The notes: generated from the letters alone by a model not told the origin. A stretch of 64,000 nt of DNA from Tetragonia tetragonoides (GCA_038025085.1 CM076139.1:15951307-16015306), one strand, 5' to 3'. Shown: positions 1 to 12,513, counted from the stretch's first letter. Made by a program: numbers and translations.

Positions 1-2970
1 TGAACTCTGATGTTGATTTACATGATATTCATACAGAAGTAAATGCAGAAGATAATGCCTTTCTGACTAGAGATGTATTGGATGAGGAAGTTAAAGAAGC
101 AGTTTTCCTACTTGCTTCTAATAAGTCACATTGTCCGAATGGATTTCCTGCCTCTTTTTTTCAAATTTATTGGCCAATTATTGGTCCATCAATTATAAGA
201 GCAGTTAAAGTCTTTTTCTTTTCAGGTAAAATTCTCAAAGAAATAAATCAAACTTTTAATGCCTTGATCCCTAAAATTGATAATCCCTCAATGGCAAATC
301 ATTTTAGACCGATTAGTTTATGCTCTACTATTTACAAGATTATCTCCAAGATCTTGACGTCTCATCTTAAGACTGTCTTGGGGAGACTTATCCATCCTTT
401 ACAGGGTGCTTTTGTAGCAGATTGGTGTATTCAAGATAACATTCTCTTAGCTCATGAAGTTTTTCACTCTTTCCGCTCAAAAAAAAAAGGAAAAAGTGGT
501 TGGCTTGGAATTAATCTAGATATGGAAAAAGCGTATGATAGATTGGATTGAAATTTTATTATTCAGGTTTTTAAGAAATTTGGGTTTAATGACAAATGGA
601 TAGGATGGATTTTGGAATGTATAACTTCAGTATCTTTTTCGGTTTTAGTAAACAATAGTCTTGGCGCCACTTTTACTCCTTCTCGAGGCATAAGACAATG
701 AGACCCTTTATTCCCTTATATTTTTATTCTATGTGCGAAAGTACTTGCACGTCGCCTTCAAAGAGAGAATGATATGACTACCAAAAGTATCGGTATTAAA
801 GTGTGTCATGAGGCTGAAAAATTACCCTTTCTGACATTTGCAGATGATACGATGATTTTTGCAGATGCATCAAGCCAAAGCTGCCACACTATAAAGAATA
901 TTCTTGACCAATATTGTAGAATGTCAGGTCAGAAAATTAACTTTGATAAATCTGCTTTCCAATGCATAAAGAATATTAGCCGACCAATGATTGACACCTT
1001 TAAAGGAATTCTGCTTATGAGACATACTATTAGTCTAGATAAGTATTTGGGCTGCCCTATTATCAATGACAGAGTCAATGCTCATACTTTTAAAGATATT
1101 GTGGATAGAACTCAACAAAATTTGACTAAATGGAAAGCAAACTCTTTATCCCAAGCAGGACGCTCTACACTTATTCAAGCTAATCTTGCTGCTACGCCAG
1201 TTTTTACTATGCAAAGCTTCTCACTACTTTCTTCAACACTTAATCAGTTAGATAGAATAAACGGGAACTTTTTCTGGAACAAGACTCCTGACAACAAATC
1301 TCCTAACCTGATCGGGTGGGACAAGGTATGTCAGCCTAAGAATCTGGGCGGTCTAGGTATCAGAAAGGCAGAAGTTGCTAATAAGACAATGCAAATGAAA
1401 CTAATTTGGAAAATTTTAAAACAACCAAACAGTAAATGGGTTAAAATGATTAATCATAAATATATCAAAGGATAACACATTTTAGAAGCTCCAAAAGGGA
1501 GTAAAAATTCTTGGCAATGGAAAAATCTTTTAGGAGTACGTAGTCTGTTTAAGAAAGGATTGCGCTGGCAAGTTGGAGATGGTCAAAATATTAAGTTTTG
1601 GACTGATATTTGGGTTTTCCCGGTTCCACTTCAAGAAATGTTTTTTGATGAAAATTCTGATGACCCTCTTTTTGATAAGAATATTCATGTCAGTACTTTC
1701 TTTGCCACTTCAGGTGGTTGGGATATTAGTCTTCTCAACAGAGTGGTACCTCAAGAAACTATACAGGCAATACTTGGAATTCCTATTCTGTATAATGAAG
1801 TCCCGGACAAATGGTATTGGGGTTACTCAGCGAACGGTAATTATTCTTGTAAGTCAGCTACATGGATTGCTCAAGATATTCAAGATAAAGTGAAGCAAAA
1901 ATGTGAATTTAATTCGATTTGAAAATTAAATATTCCGCCTAAAGTGCAGATTTTCCTGTGGAAGTTATGTCTGAATGGCTTATCCACAAAACATAGACTT
2001 CAACAAAGCAAAGTTTACATTCCACAAGAATGTATTTTCTGTAATTTTCATTGTGAAGATAAATTTCATTTGTTTTTTGATTGCTCTAAAATTATTCAGA
2101 CTATATCAGAAGTTGAACTTCTCTATCAAGCTAAACTTCTGATACACTTAGATCCCTCCCTTTCCTTTATAGAAAGGATGAATGTTATAAAGCAACAGTT
2201 GTCTAAGTCTGATTTGATGCTTTTATTCACAACTTGGTGCATGTTTTGGTTTGCCAGAAACAAAGTCAATTTTAATGATCTAATCACCAGCCCTACACAA
2301 ATAGCTATTTCCAGTAAACTAAGCTTTTTAGAGTCGCAAAGTCTCTCCTCTAAGATACTGGAATTTGATACAACAAGAGTTGTTCAAAGGAAACCAGCCC
2401 GCAAAGAAATGCGACAAAATGTCCACTGGTCTCTACTCAAAGCTAATTATATCAAGATCAACTTTGGTGGTTCGAAAATTAATAATGATCTTTCTGCTGC
2501 AGGGTTTGTTTTAAGAGATGAAAATGGCAGAGTCATCTCTTTGGGTGCATTACCTTGCGGTACCAGCTCAATACTTATGGCTGAAGCGATAGGATTACGG
2601 GAAGGGGTGCGTTCCGCTCGCTCCAAGGGTTACAATAATATCACTATAGAGGGCGACAACTTGGCTGTCATCAAGGCTATAAGAGCTGAATAGCATATCC
2701 GGTGGGAGATTGAAAATATCATCATCGCACGAAGAAAGACCTCAACCATTTCGAACGAGTGGAAGTGCTCCGCTGTTTTAGAGAAGCTAATACTGTTGCG
2801 GACTTCAAGGCAAACTTTGGTCATAATTGTCCTGGTCTACACTCTTGGTGTGCCTCTTTTGACTAGTCTCTCACTAACCTGTTGGTAAGGGACACCTTAG
2901 ATTAACTTGCGGGTTACCAGGTTGTCTTGCCTATTAAAAAGCAAAAAACCAAAAAAAAAAACAAAAACAG
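1..2970 (+). mobile_element. Decayed L1-type LINE (RT, zf-RVT, RNase H), 5' part outside the window
   Basis: One reading frame (positions divisible by 3) carries an L1-type ORF2 from the start of reverse transcriptase onward. I see the RT N-terminal block (HFRPISLCSTIYKIISKIL), the LDMEKAYDR block, the catalytic FADD box near 838-850, a zf-RVT domain (KVQIFLWKLCLNGL, then CIFC..C) at about 1941-2095, and an RNase H domain at about 2450-2700. The frame is broken by TGA at 549-551, TGA near 700, TAA near 1473, TGA near 1920 and TAG near 2691, and shifts by one base near 2740 before ending in a WCASFD-type C-terminus at about 2863. Several stops sit where Trp is expected. The usual first RNase H Asp is Gly (NFGGSK). 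A short 3' tail and an A-rich tract end near 2970. It is a dead copy; endonuclease and ORF1 lie before base 1. Confidence 0.9.
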
Positions 2971-3634
2971 ATCACATTCACACAGGCAAACCAAAGTGCC
3001 AAATTTACACCCTGGCTGGTTTGAAGAGATTTGCTATGGTTACAGAAATACAGATCACATTCACAGAATCCAAAAATGCTTTTCGCTTTTTTTCTTTTTC
3101 ATGGGTTGTTACTTGTCACTGGATAGCCACTGCCCACTGTGCACACTTCTCTTTTTTTTTTTTTTTGCTAGTCGTGCACACTTCTCTTTTGTAGTTCTGT
3201 ATGAGTGTATATACCTCCTGCAGATAAATTCTGGCAAGCATAGTATTTATCTATAACCATTCCTATCAGTTGATTCCATTTGGCCCTCTAAATCTATTTC
3301 TTCACTCTACACTATGGAGACGAAGAAAATCTCATTTCAATGTTATGTCTTCTTTCTTTGTGGCCCTCTCATTACTCTCCTTTTCCGGCAGAGGTGTCCT
3401 CTTCTTCTGAACCAACACCATTCCCACCATTTCTTCCTTTGTCTGCTTGACCAAATTGACCTCGCCAACAGATTTCCCACCAGTTAGAGATTCTGGTTCT
3501 TCATCATTAAATTCTTCTCTTCCATCTGAGTACGCGTATCTGCAAGTGAGAATTGCAATTTAGAACTAAAGCCTATTGACAGGGAGCATTGGACACAAGA
3601 TGAGAGAATTTAAACAAAATGCACCACTGACTAA

Positions 3635-3929
3635 GGCCTCGTTTACTAGCTTGCAATCAAATGTAATGCAATGCAATCATTTTGTAGAGTAAATGTGGGG
3701 TGAAAAGTGAAGGAGTGGGATGAGAGGGATAGAAAAAGTGGGGTTGATTGCATCATTCATTGTAATCACAATTGCTCAACTTTTCCCTTGTAATGGTGAT
3801 TACTTTGAATGATGTAATCAACCTCACTTTTCCTATCTCCTTCCTTCCTCTCCTTCATTTTCCACCTTATAACTACCCTATAAAATGATTGCATTGCAAG
3901 CATTTGATTGCAAGGTAGTAAACACCACC
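3635..3929. mobile_element. PIF/Harbinger-type MITE in the last intron of the GOST pseudogene
   Basis: A 295-bp element has inverted ends (GGCCTCGTTTACTA and, reversed, GGTGGTGTTTACTA) and a TAA target-site duplication at 3632-3634 and 3930-3932. The interior is strongly palindromic: both halves carry GCAATCAAATG-like and TGCAATGCAATCATTT-like arms. There is no coding capacity. The 3-bp TAA duplication fits the PIF/Harbinger (Tourist) group. Confidence 0.85.
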
Positions 3930-4269
3930 TAAGAGTATCAATAATGCAAGCTTCTTCTCCCTTTCATCAAGTGTCATGTACTCGTGTCAAAATTCGTCAA
4001 TATCAACAAAATTATTGTACGTCTCAAGACTATCAGCAATTTACAAAAGCTGAAGGGCCACGAGTGAAAAAACTTCAATCAAGGTCACTGTATTTCATAC
4101 AAATATGGCTATCGAAATTGGATGGAACTTTTAGAACATACTAGCTCGCTTCTATGTTGCATTGCTTTTTTGCACAAAGTAACAATACAACCTTGTTTCA
4201 GCCCTTTTATGCTTGACCACCTTTCAATAGGATTGTATAGAACCATCCTAAGTTTTTTGTACAATTAAC

Positions 4270-4335
4270 TTCGACCACTTAAACTGTGTACCACCACCAC
4301 CACCACCACTACTACTACCACTACTACTAGACAAC
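4270..4335. repeat. ACC/ACT trinucleotide microsatellite
   Basis: A run of CAC/ACC units passes into ACT units and ends near 4330. The surrounding 3930-4985 stretch is the rest of the last intron of the GOST pseudogene, where I see no gene. Confidence 0.7.
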
Positions 4336-5234
4336 TAATTCTCCCCCCCCCCTCTTTTTTATTTTATTAAACTACTACTAGTGCATTTTAATTCCTCCCC
4401 CTCCTTCCTCGACTACCATTTGTACAAACCAAAACTATTGGCTACTGTTTTTTTTTTTTTGGGATCTCCTTAGCTACTGCTTTTAGTATAAATGCTTTGC
4501 TATGCTTCTCTAATACTTCCATAACCTTCAAAAATCAACTTTTATGAGTCTTAAGTAGTTTACTAGTTAGAGGCAAGGTTGCTTACAGCCTAACAGCCCT
4601 AACCTTCCAGACCTTGCCAAAAGGTGGAATTACACTGGGTGGTCATACTATTGTGAGTGATTCTCTCCAAAACAAGTGATGCGTAGTTTCTGAACCATGA
4701 GTGCAAGATCTTCATCATTAATATTAGAATGGATGAGCATAGATATATCCGATCCAGTAGTTATTCTCTAGTTAATTTGCCATACAAGATGATTAGCCCA
4801 ATGCCCCTGACAAGAATCCCACTCTAGGGGGGTAAGAAGGGGTCAAATATACGATGTGTACTACTAACAGGTTGTTTAAGTTAGACCCTAGATAGCTGAA
4901 AGGTGAGAGCTATGAGAAGTACGGGGTTAACAACCCAGCCACCTCACAAGGTAACAACTTCAGAATTTAAGCAGGGTGAACTTGCCGTTGAGAGCTCTGA
5001 GATGGAGCCCAAAGATAACAAATTATGCAGAGCACTGCAATGCCAGACCTGTGATGATCCAAGCACTTTGGCACCTCTCATTAAAGGGATACGTGATCTT
5101 GAAATAAACCTGTAACAGATTTACCAGAATTAATTGAAGTACACCAACAGTAACCATCATCAGTCAATCCAGAGAATAGCCAATACACAAGAAATGGCTA
5201 GCCAAAGCCTCTTTGATGAGTCACACCTCCTAAT

Positions 5235-5830
5235 CAGTGTTTTAAAACCGGACAGGACCGCCCGGTTGATCCGGATCAACTGGAAACCAGACACCTAAGT
5301 GGTCCAATCCAGCCAATAAAACCGCTGGTAAACAAACCCGGTAAACCGGGGTATCTGTTTTGCTTCTGCAGAAGCCAAACATGTGGGCTTCAAGCATTAG
5401 AAACTTAAAAATTCTGGTTTGGGCTGCATTTTAGCCTTACGTAGGCCCAAATAGCACCAACCATACACATTTATTTGTTCCAACAGCCTCTTATAGCGTT
5501 CAACCTACGCCAATCTCACCTTAGAAATCGATGTGGGACTCTTTTACTTTTCACTAGTGCATGAGCAAATGCTGACTCTTGCATACAGTAAGTTGTTTTT
5601 TAAACAAAAACCTTCTGATTTCAATTTCAACTTTTAATACTTACATTTTTCTTTTTCTAAGATATTTTTTCTAGTTTTATAAGTAGTTTTCTACATTTTA
5701 AATATAAAAAAATAATTAATTATTTATGACGTCATCCGGTTTTTGAGTCCGGTTCAACCGGTCGAACCAGTTGAATCAACGAACCAGTAGAGCGACCGGT
5801 TCGATGCCCGGTCCGGTTTTCAAAACATTG
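5235..5830. mobile_element. hAT-type MITE with CCGGTT-rich ends
   Basis: A 596-bp element is flanked by a perfect 8-bp duplication CTCCTAAT (5227-5234 and 5831-5838). The inverted ends read CAGTGTTTTAAAACCGGAC and, reversed, CAATGTTTTGAAAACCGGAC, and are followed by further CCGGTT/AACCGG blocks inside both ends. The 8-bp duplication is the hAT signature. No transposase is encoded. It lies in an intron of the GOST pseudogene, upstream of exon 4986-5109 in the pseudogene's orientation. Confidence 0.88.
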
Positions 5831-6782
5831 CTCCTAATGCTCCTTTGACCCTCTCTTTTTTCAGGTGATGCATCATTTAGACACATCCTGAATGGGTCCC
5901 TTAACTATCTTAGAATAACTTATTTTAGCTTTTTTTATGCATTCACAGTTTTACTCCCATTCACTCCATCCCCATAAATAAGCATCACTTTCCAATAACC
6001 ATTTTGGTTAAGCCACAGCCACAGAGCTGAAATTCAGTGTTGAGGAGCGTTCCACACTCACTATTAGTCTATCACCATTAAGCACCATAAAAGTTGGGCA
6101 TATTGGATCACTGAACAAAAAGGAAGTCATTGCAAACTGATATTTCCACCACAAACATTTTGAGGGGTAATTCAATTCTCTACCTCCTACCAGCCTTGAG
6201 TGGCTACCTCAATTGGTAAGACCTCTGAGATCTATTCCAGAGGTCCCAAGGTTTTCCTGGCCCTTAACTTCAGGGACCTGGAATTAGTCTGGCAAAACCC
6301 GGATACCCATGTTATGTAAACGTTTATTTAAATTTTAACCTCCTGCACCTGCCCCAGAGGAATTCTGACATGTAGTTGGGCATTTTGAGCTTCTACAACA
6401 GAAACAAATCTAAAATGAGCGCGCCCATAACACTATAGTACAATGCAACAACAACAACAACAACAACAACCCAGTAAGTGTCCCGCCTAGGGCGGGGTTT
6501 GGGGAGGTCCAAATGTACGCAGTCTTACCCCTAACTAATCGCCTAGAAGAGAGACTGTTTCCGAAAGACCCACAAAAACCTTTTTTTTTTTTTTTGAAAA
6601 TGCATTTGAAAACGTTTTTTTTTTTTTAAAGCAGTAAAGAATGATCAAAAGGGCAAGGGAAGTAAATCAGTAAACATACTAACACAAGATTCTACTTACT
6701 GAGCAACATAAATTGAAGGAGACGCTACAGGCTATAAACAAACTGAATCAACCTCTAGTACTAGCCAATGCACAACCCTAAT

Positions 6783-8227
6783 CTAACGCGGATCCTCTAC
6801 ACGGATCCTGCTACGCCATACTCTCCTATCTAGGACCAAGTCCTCGGTAAGATCTAGACGGGTCAAATCCTGCCTGATTACCTCTTCCCAAGTCTTCTTC
6901 GGGCGTCCTCGTCTTCGTTTACAATCTCTAAGTGTAATTCTCTCACACCTTCTCACCGGTGCATCACGATGTCTCCTCCTCACATGCCCAAGCCACCTAA
7001 GCCTTGTTTCTCGCATCTTGTTGTCGATATCGGTCACTCCCACCTTGCTTCTCAACACTTCGTTCCTAATTCTATCTCTTCTTGTAGAGTTGCACATCCA
7101 ACGAAGCATCCTCATCTCGGTCACCCGCATCTTCTGCACATGCACCTGCCTCACCGGCCAACACTCCGCCCCATATAGCATAGCTGGCCTGATGGCTGTA
7201 CAATAAAATTTGCCTTTAAGTTTTAGTGAGATTTTTCTGTCACATAGAACTCCCGTTGCACTCCTCCACTTTAGCCACCCTGTTCTGATACGATGAGTCA
7301 CGTCATAGTCAATCTCGCCGTTGCCCTGTATGATTGAACCGAGATATTTGAAACAATCCTTCTTCGGTACCACCTCCGTACCAATCTTAATCTCCATATC
7401 CGAGGCAACCCCATCTCTTGTGAATTCGCCTTCCAAGTACTCGGTCTTTGTCCTACTTAGCTTGAATCCCTTTGACTCTAGTGTGTCCCGCCAAAGTTCC
7501 AATTTGGCGTTAACACCTTCTGTAGTCTCGTCTATCAGAACAATGTCGTCGGCAAACAACATACACCAAGGCACATCCCCCTGGATAGTCTTAGTGAGCT
7601 CATCCATGACGGTTGCGAATAAAAAGGGACTCAACGATGACCCTTGATGTAACCCAATATCTATAGAAAATTGCTCAGTTTCCCCTCCTGTAGTCCTGAC
7701 CCTAGTCCTCACTCCTCATACATATCCTTAATCACTCGGATATAGGCGACTGGAACCCCCTTGGCTTCCAAGCACCTCCACAAAACTTCTCTGGGTACCC
7801 TGTCATACGCCTTCTCCAAATCAATGAAAACCATGTGCAAGTCCCTTTGTCTCTCTCTGTAGTGCTCCATAGAACGTCTAATCAGATGAATCGCTTCCGT
7901 TGTTGACCTCCCTGGCATGAAACCGAATTGGTTCTCCGAGATTAGAGTACTCTTCCTTAGTCTCTTCTCAATCACTCTCTCCCATAGCTTCATGGTGTGA
8001 CTGAGTAGCTTAATACCCCTATAGTTGTTGCAGCTTTGGATATCTCCTTTGTTCTTGTATAGAGGAATCAATGTGCTGAGTCGCCACTCCTCCGGCATCC
8101 TTGCGAATTTAAGGATCACGTTGAAAAGCCTAACTAACCACAATAGACCTTCTTCCCCCAAACTCTTCCATACCTCTATGGGTATCTCATCTGGTCCTAC
8201 TGCCTTCCCACTCTTCATCGTCCGCAT
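6783..8227 (-). pseudogene. RTE LINE reverse transcriptase, split by a one-base frameshift
   Basis: Two overlapping open frames, 7709-8227 and 6783-7712, together make a complete RTE-clade reverse transcriptase. The first holds [15 protein letters not shown], the thumb/finger block [31 protein letters not shown] and [13 protein letters not shown]. The second holds GLHQGSSLSPFLF, the catalytic FADDIVLID and the typical RTE C-terminus ending in RRRGRPKKTW. The junction is at MYEE near 7711, where one missing G in a short GAG run accounts for the shift. All catalytic residues remain, so the copy is young, but it is not translatable as one protein without frameshifting. Confidence 0.85.
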
Positions 8228-9747
8228 GGTCCTTTGATTTCGTCCTTCGTAACGCGACGAAAAGAGCTGTAGTTGCGGTATTGCTCGGATGTGGTAAGGT
8301 CTCCCAACGAAATGGCTACGTCTCCAACGTTGTTAAAGAGCTCATTGAAATACCCATGCCACCTCCTCTTGATGTTCGCGTCGTCCACAAGAACTCTCCC
8401 CGCCTCATCCTTAATACAACGAACTTGATCCAGGTCTCTGGTCTTCCTCTCCCTAGCTCTCGCCAACCTGTACACGTCCTGTTCTCCCTCCTTAGTGGCC
8501 AATTTTTGGTACAGGCTCTCATATGCTTTACTTTTGGCTTCTGCTACTGATTTCTTCGCCTCCTTCTTTGCCGCTCTGTAGACTTCCCACTTCTCCACCC
8601 TTTCTTCATCTATAATGCTATCCATTAGGGCTTTATAGGCAACCTTCTTAGCCTTCACCCTGTTTTGAATATCCTCACTCCACCACCAGGATTCCTTCTT
8701 GCTACTTCCTATCCCTCTTGCAACTCCTAAAGTCTCCTTCGCCGCATTCCTAATGAGATCCGCCACCCCTGCCCACATTTGACTCGCGTTACCTTCTCTT
8801 CCCCAGATGCTATCCGACTCAACCTTTGCCCTAAATTGACTCCCCCCGATTCCTCTAAGATTCCACCACTTGATTTTGGTGCCATTGTGTGCACTTCTCT
8901 TCCTCTTCCACCCCTTCATCTCAAGGTCCAAAACGACCATCCTATGTTGGGTCGACACACACGCACCTGGTAAAACCTTGCAATCCATGCACGCCCCTCG
9001 GTCGCCACGCCTAACAAGAATGTAATCTATTTGGGTCTTAGCGGTGTTGTTTCTAAAAGTAACCAGGTGCTCCTCTCTTTTGTTGTAGAAGGAGTTGGTT
9101 ACCATTAGGTCATACGCAGTCGAAAAATCTAAGACCGCCATGCCACCATCGTTCCTAACTCCGTACCCGAACCCTCCATGAGCACCAAAATACCCATCCA
9201 ACGTGGCCCCTATGTGTCCATTGAAGTCTCCTCCTACCAGGAGTTTCTCACTAGGGGGAACCTGCTGAATAACCTCATCTAACTCCTCCCAGAAGCGACG
9301 CCTAAGTTGCATATCCAACCCTGGTTGCGGTGCATAAGCACAAACGACATTGAAGGTCTCCTCCTTCACCACCACCTTGATAGACATAATCCTATCATTG
9401 GTTCTCTTTACCTCTACAACATGTTGTTTAAGCTCCTTGTCAACTAAGATCCCGACCCCATTCCGTTGACTCGCACACCCTGAATACCAAAGTTTGAATC
9501 CATTGATCTCTTTTGCCTTGGCGCCTGACCACCTCGTTTCCTGGACACACACGATATTAACCTTATATTTTTCTAAAACCTCCACTAACTCTAGAGTTCT
9601 TCCCGTGAGTGTCCCTACATTCCATGTGGCAAACCTCAATCTATTTGCCCCAACTCTCCCCCTACGAGACCCCGATCTCACCAGAGGACTGGCCCTAACT
9701 CTATCACTAGAAGTCAAAGACGCCACACCGACCGAAGCAATAGTCAA
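8215..9747 (-). CDS. RTE LINE endonuclease domain ORF (5' part of the polyprotein)
   Basis: A 510-residue open frame begins the LINE polyprotein. Residues from about 37 form an exonuclease-endonuclease-phosphatase fold: TWNVGT, QETRW with the catalytic Glu, [25 protein letters not shown] and a terminal QHR motif. This enzyme nicks target DNA to prime reverse transcription. A long basic, Ala/Lys-rich linker ([17 protein letters not shown]) leads to RT. The frame ends too early near 8220: losing or gaining one base just before [16 protein letters not shown] puts the RT block in another frame, so this is a damaged polyprotein and not a separate gene. Confidence 0.85.
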   Translation of the reverse strand: MTIASVGVASLTSSDRVRASPLVRSGSRRGRVGANRLRFATWNVGTLTGRTLELVEVLEKYKVNIVCVQETRWSGAKAKEINGFKLWYSGCASQRNGVGILVDKELKQHVVEVKRTNDRIMSIKVVVKEETFNVVCAYAPQPGLDMQLRRRFWEELDEVIQQVPPSEKLLVGGDFNGHIGATLDGYFGAHGGFGYGVRNDGGMAVLDFSTAYDLMVTNSFYNKREEHLVTFRNNTAKTQIDYILVRRGDRGACMDCKVLPGACVSTQHRMVVLDLEMKGWKRKRSAHNGTKIKWWNLRGIGGSQFRAKVESDSIWGREGNASQMWAGVADLIRNAAKETLGVARGIGSSKKESWWWSEDIQNRVKAKKVAYKALMDSIIDEERVEKWEVYRAAKKEAKKSVAEAKSKAYESLYQKLATKEGEQDVYRLARARERKTRDLDQVRCIKDEAGRVLVDDANIKRRWHGYFNELFNNVGDVAISLGDLTTSEQYRNYSSFRRVTKDEIKGPCGR

Positions 9748-10083
9748 GCAGTTAACTCAAAATAATAACTAGAAAAGCCATGAAGCTAGGTAAGTATTTG
9801 CGCACCAAAAGGTTAGGTAACGCAAATCGTATCTATATAACAAACCACGTCTATGCTTGCAAACCAGATTTCCTACAATATTAGTAATAATAAATGATAA
9901 TGATAACAATAGTATCCAATACCACCACAAAGGCAACAACAAACACTAATAATACTACATACAATAACAACCGAACAATGGTACAAGTAACTTAATATTA
10001 ATAAACGCAAAACTATTAGTTAAATAATACTACGACTACTATTATAATACTAATAATACTAGTAATAGTAGTAACAATAATAT

Positions 10084-10115
<32 letters not shown>

Positions 10116-12513
10116 GTACTAATAATACTACTACTACTAAATAAGCTAGAGGTACCAACAAAACAAACACAGGCACACAAAAATAGTTTCCAGCAATCAG
10201 TACCACACAACAAATTTCACGTGCTAGAGTCAGAGAAGTCAACAACAAGAATAATAAATGATAAAGTGAGGGTCAAATCCAAGCACAAGTGAGAAGTCAA
10301 CAACACACTATAGTACAATGCGTGAGACATTATTTCATTCAATAAACTGACCCAAAAGGATTTATTAACAAAGTACTTTGCCTATTCCCTCAAGCTTAAA
10401 GTATACCTCATAGGCAATTCATGCAACTGAAGCTATCACTGAAACTGTCAATGCATTTGAGAGCTTCCTGTAGATATCCAACTTGACTGAACTTCGTTTT
10501 GCCTGAAAAGAAAACATTTAGTCCATGCAAGACGCTACAAATAAAAACCTGACAATCATGTGGGTGTTGTCTATGTACTCATGCTATGCAAACTGAGTAG
10601 ATTATGGACTTTTGCTGAACTATAAAGCTCTTATAAATAACTCAATTGAAAATTATTTGCTTGACAAAAACAAATCATGACTTACAGCTTCTAATTTGTG
10701 GATCTACCAATTTCAAATTTTAGTGAATGGGTAACAATGATGATCGCAAGCAGTGGCAGTGCTTATGGTCACAACAAAAGTGGTAATAGTGGTGGTGATG
10801 GTGGTTTTCTGACAGGATTGTGTGATCACGATAGAGAGGATCCTACGGAAGCAACAAGAGTTGAGGTTGGAAAGTGGTGGGCCATGAAATGGTTTGGTCA
10901 ATATTGTCCCTTGATGTGTACTTGCGACATCATTCTTCACCAAGAAACTAGGACAAGGAATAAAGAAAAGTCAGATGATGTTTACATATTGGTCTGTCTA
11001 TCTAATGCAATCCCACCATTCGCGACTTGGTAAAAGGCCAACAAACCAAAACAAAAGATATCATCAATACTAATTTAAGCTCATAAAGCAAAGATTACAT
11101 GAACAAGACAGAAACTACAAACCTGTAGCTGTTCTAGTGTTTCCAAAAGAGAAGTGAAAATCCACCAGATCAGAAATGCATCCAGGAAGGAATCAGGGAG
11201 GACAATAAGAAGTCTTGCCCATCCTGATATGTCATTAATCGTACCCACATACTCTGTGATATCTAGCAATTCACTTGCCAAGAAGTAAGTTACCCCAAAG
11301 ACCAGCACCTTAGAGGTAATACCACCTAGAGTAGGCCGCAGCACACCATGACCGATTGAAAAAGAAAGGATAAGAAGGAGTGGAAGTGTTCTCGTCGAAT
11401 CCCCAGGTGTGACACCTGTGGTATTGAATTTGGCAAACTCAAGATATCAAAGAGCCATTTCCAACAATCCAAGAGCAACTGTGATGCAATGCTGAAGTTG
11501 CAATACCTCATTCCAGAACCTCACATACTGAAAAAACCATACGAAGCAAAGTAGTAGGTATGCTAGAGACATGAGAACATAGGAGTCTTTAATGGAGCCA
11601 TTCGACCAGGTAAATAGCCATCAGGATTCTTCCACAAAGTCTTCCCATTCATAACTAATCCCTTCAATTTTGGATCACAAGTTATAAAGAACAAGTTATA
11701 CGTTCCTGTCTTTGAGATATAAACCTCTCTGTTGCGCATTCTGGTTTTCAAGGAATTCCCCTTGAACTTGACATCAAGAATAACAGGCCAATTACCATCG
11801 ATAGATGATCGTATTTTAATGACTTCCCCTTGCTTACATCCTTCAAGCTTAGCAAGATCAGGGTGGTGCAAAATAGACCTCTGTCCACCATAGGCGGCAC
11901 CCCCAATATCATCATGATCCGCTGCTTCAAAAATCACAACTTGCACTAACCCTGACCTAGGTTCATTGTCTGAATGTTGTTCCACAGCTTCCTTGCTCTT
12001 CCAGAATGTGATATTCTCAAATCTAAACAATGTGCATATATTTATATACCAGATGATTGTTGTTTTCCTTAGTATATTCTCTTGGTATATTTTAGCCATT
12101 GCTCATTAATCATCAAGCAAGCAGTACTTGGCCAAATCAACCGCTGATCCAGATGAATACTCCCCCCACGTATCAGTAAATTGGGCAAACTACAGAAATT
12201 AATATCACACTTTCAATTTTTTCCAGTTGGGTATGGGTTACATGCCAATTCAGTTCACCAGGCACATGATTCGTTGCTTAAGCAATGTCACACCAGATCT
12301 AATGCTAACGCTAACCCTAAATCCACCAAATCAGAATAAATAAGGCATTCAATGAAGAAAAACCACTGAGCAGATCAGGAGAGAGAAAATTGTTTGAAGT
12401 TATGCAGAATATATAGGTCTGCAGAAGGGGCGAAAGTTTATCTCACCTTAACAATAAAGTAGGTGCCTCAGCGAAATACGAAAGTTGATAAATGGCTATA
12501 GGTAAAGGCCGCA

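Larger units (their letters stand above)
6447..10304 (-). mobile_element. Full-length RTE-clade LINE (endonuclease + reverse transcriptase), 17-bp TSD
   Basis: A 3.86-kb non-LTR retrotransposon reads on the minus strand. Both sides carry the identical 17-bp sequence ACACTATAGTACAATGC (6430-6446 and 10305-10321), so both ends are defined. The 3' end (low coordinates) is a (GTT)n tail, as RTE elements have, rather than poly(A). The apurinic endonuclease part (8215-9747) shows [22 protein letters not shown] and TQHRMVV. The RT part (6783-8227) shows [19 protein letters not shown], the catalytic FADD box and a C-terminal MLRWMCN...RLRWLGHVRRR block. Two single-base frameshifts, near 8220 and near 7711, split an otherwise open frame; no other stop is seen. 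The 5' leader contains TAATAATAC-type repeats (about 10020-10140). It sits in an intron of the GOST pseudogene, in the same orientation. Confidence 0.95.
3332..12022 (-). pseudogene. GOST/TMEM87-like seven-transmembrane protein pseudogene (lung seven transmembrane receptor family), split by nested transposons
   Basis: Five blocks on the minus strand match the plant Lu7TM/GOST family in order. The luminal GOLD-like part (RFENITFWKSKEAVEQ to GYLPGRMAPL) starts after an AG acceptor at 12022. Membrane segments (SLAYLLLCFVWFFQYVRFW, RPTLGGITSKVLVFGVTYF, DAFLIWWIFTSLLETLEQLQ) run to a GT donor after 11123. Exon 10407-10502 encodes AKRSSVKLDIYRKLSNAL. Exon 4986-5109 encodes VYFKITYPFNER and CYLWAPSQSSQ. 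The last exon, 3332-3539, encodes the acidic tail starting RYAYS. Phases join correctly; the intron after 4986 uses a GC donor. Damage: TGG to TGA in MALWYxE and in VAWIAYE, a frameshift near 11590, an in-frame loss near 11400, and a small deletion after SAWIIT. Exons for the signal peptide were not found. Introns hold an RTE LINE and two MITEs. Family function is Golgi/endomembrane trafficking; this copy is very probably non-functional. Confidence 0.85.

Noticed and set aside
2967..3066. 16-bp direct repeat ACAGATCACATTCACA after the LINE A-tract and again 84 bp later, as a target duplication
   Set aside because: A LINE duplication partner should lie before the LINE 5' end, which is outside the window; this pair does not flank the element.
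10016..10248. Minus-strand Ile/Leu/Val-rich frames
   Set aside because: They are translations of AAT/TAC repeats in the 5' leader of the RTE element.
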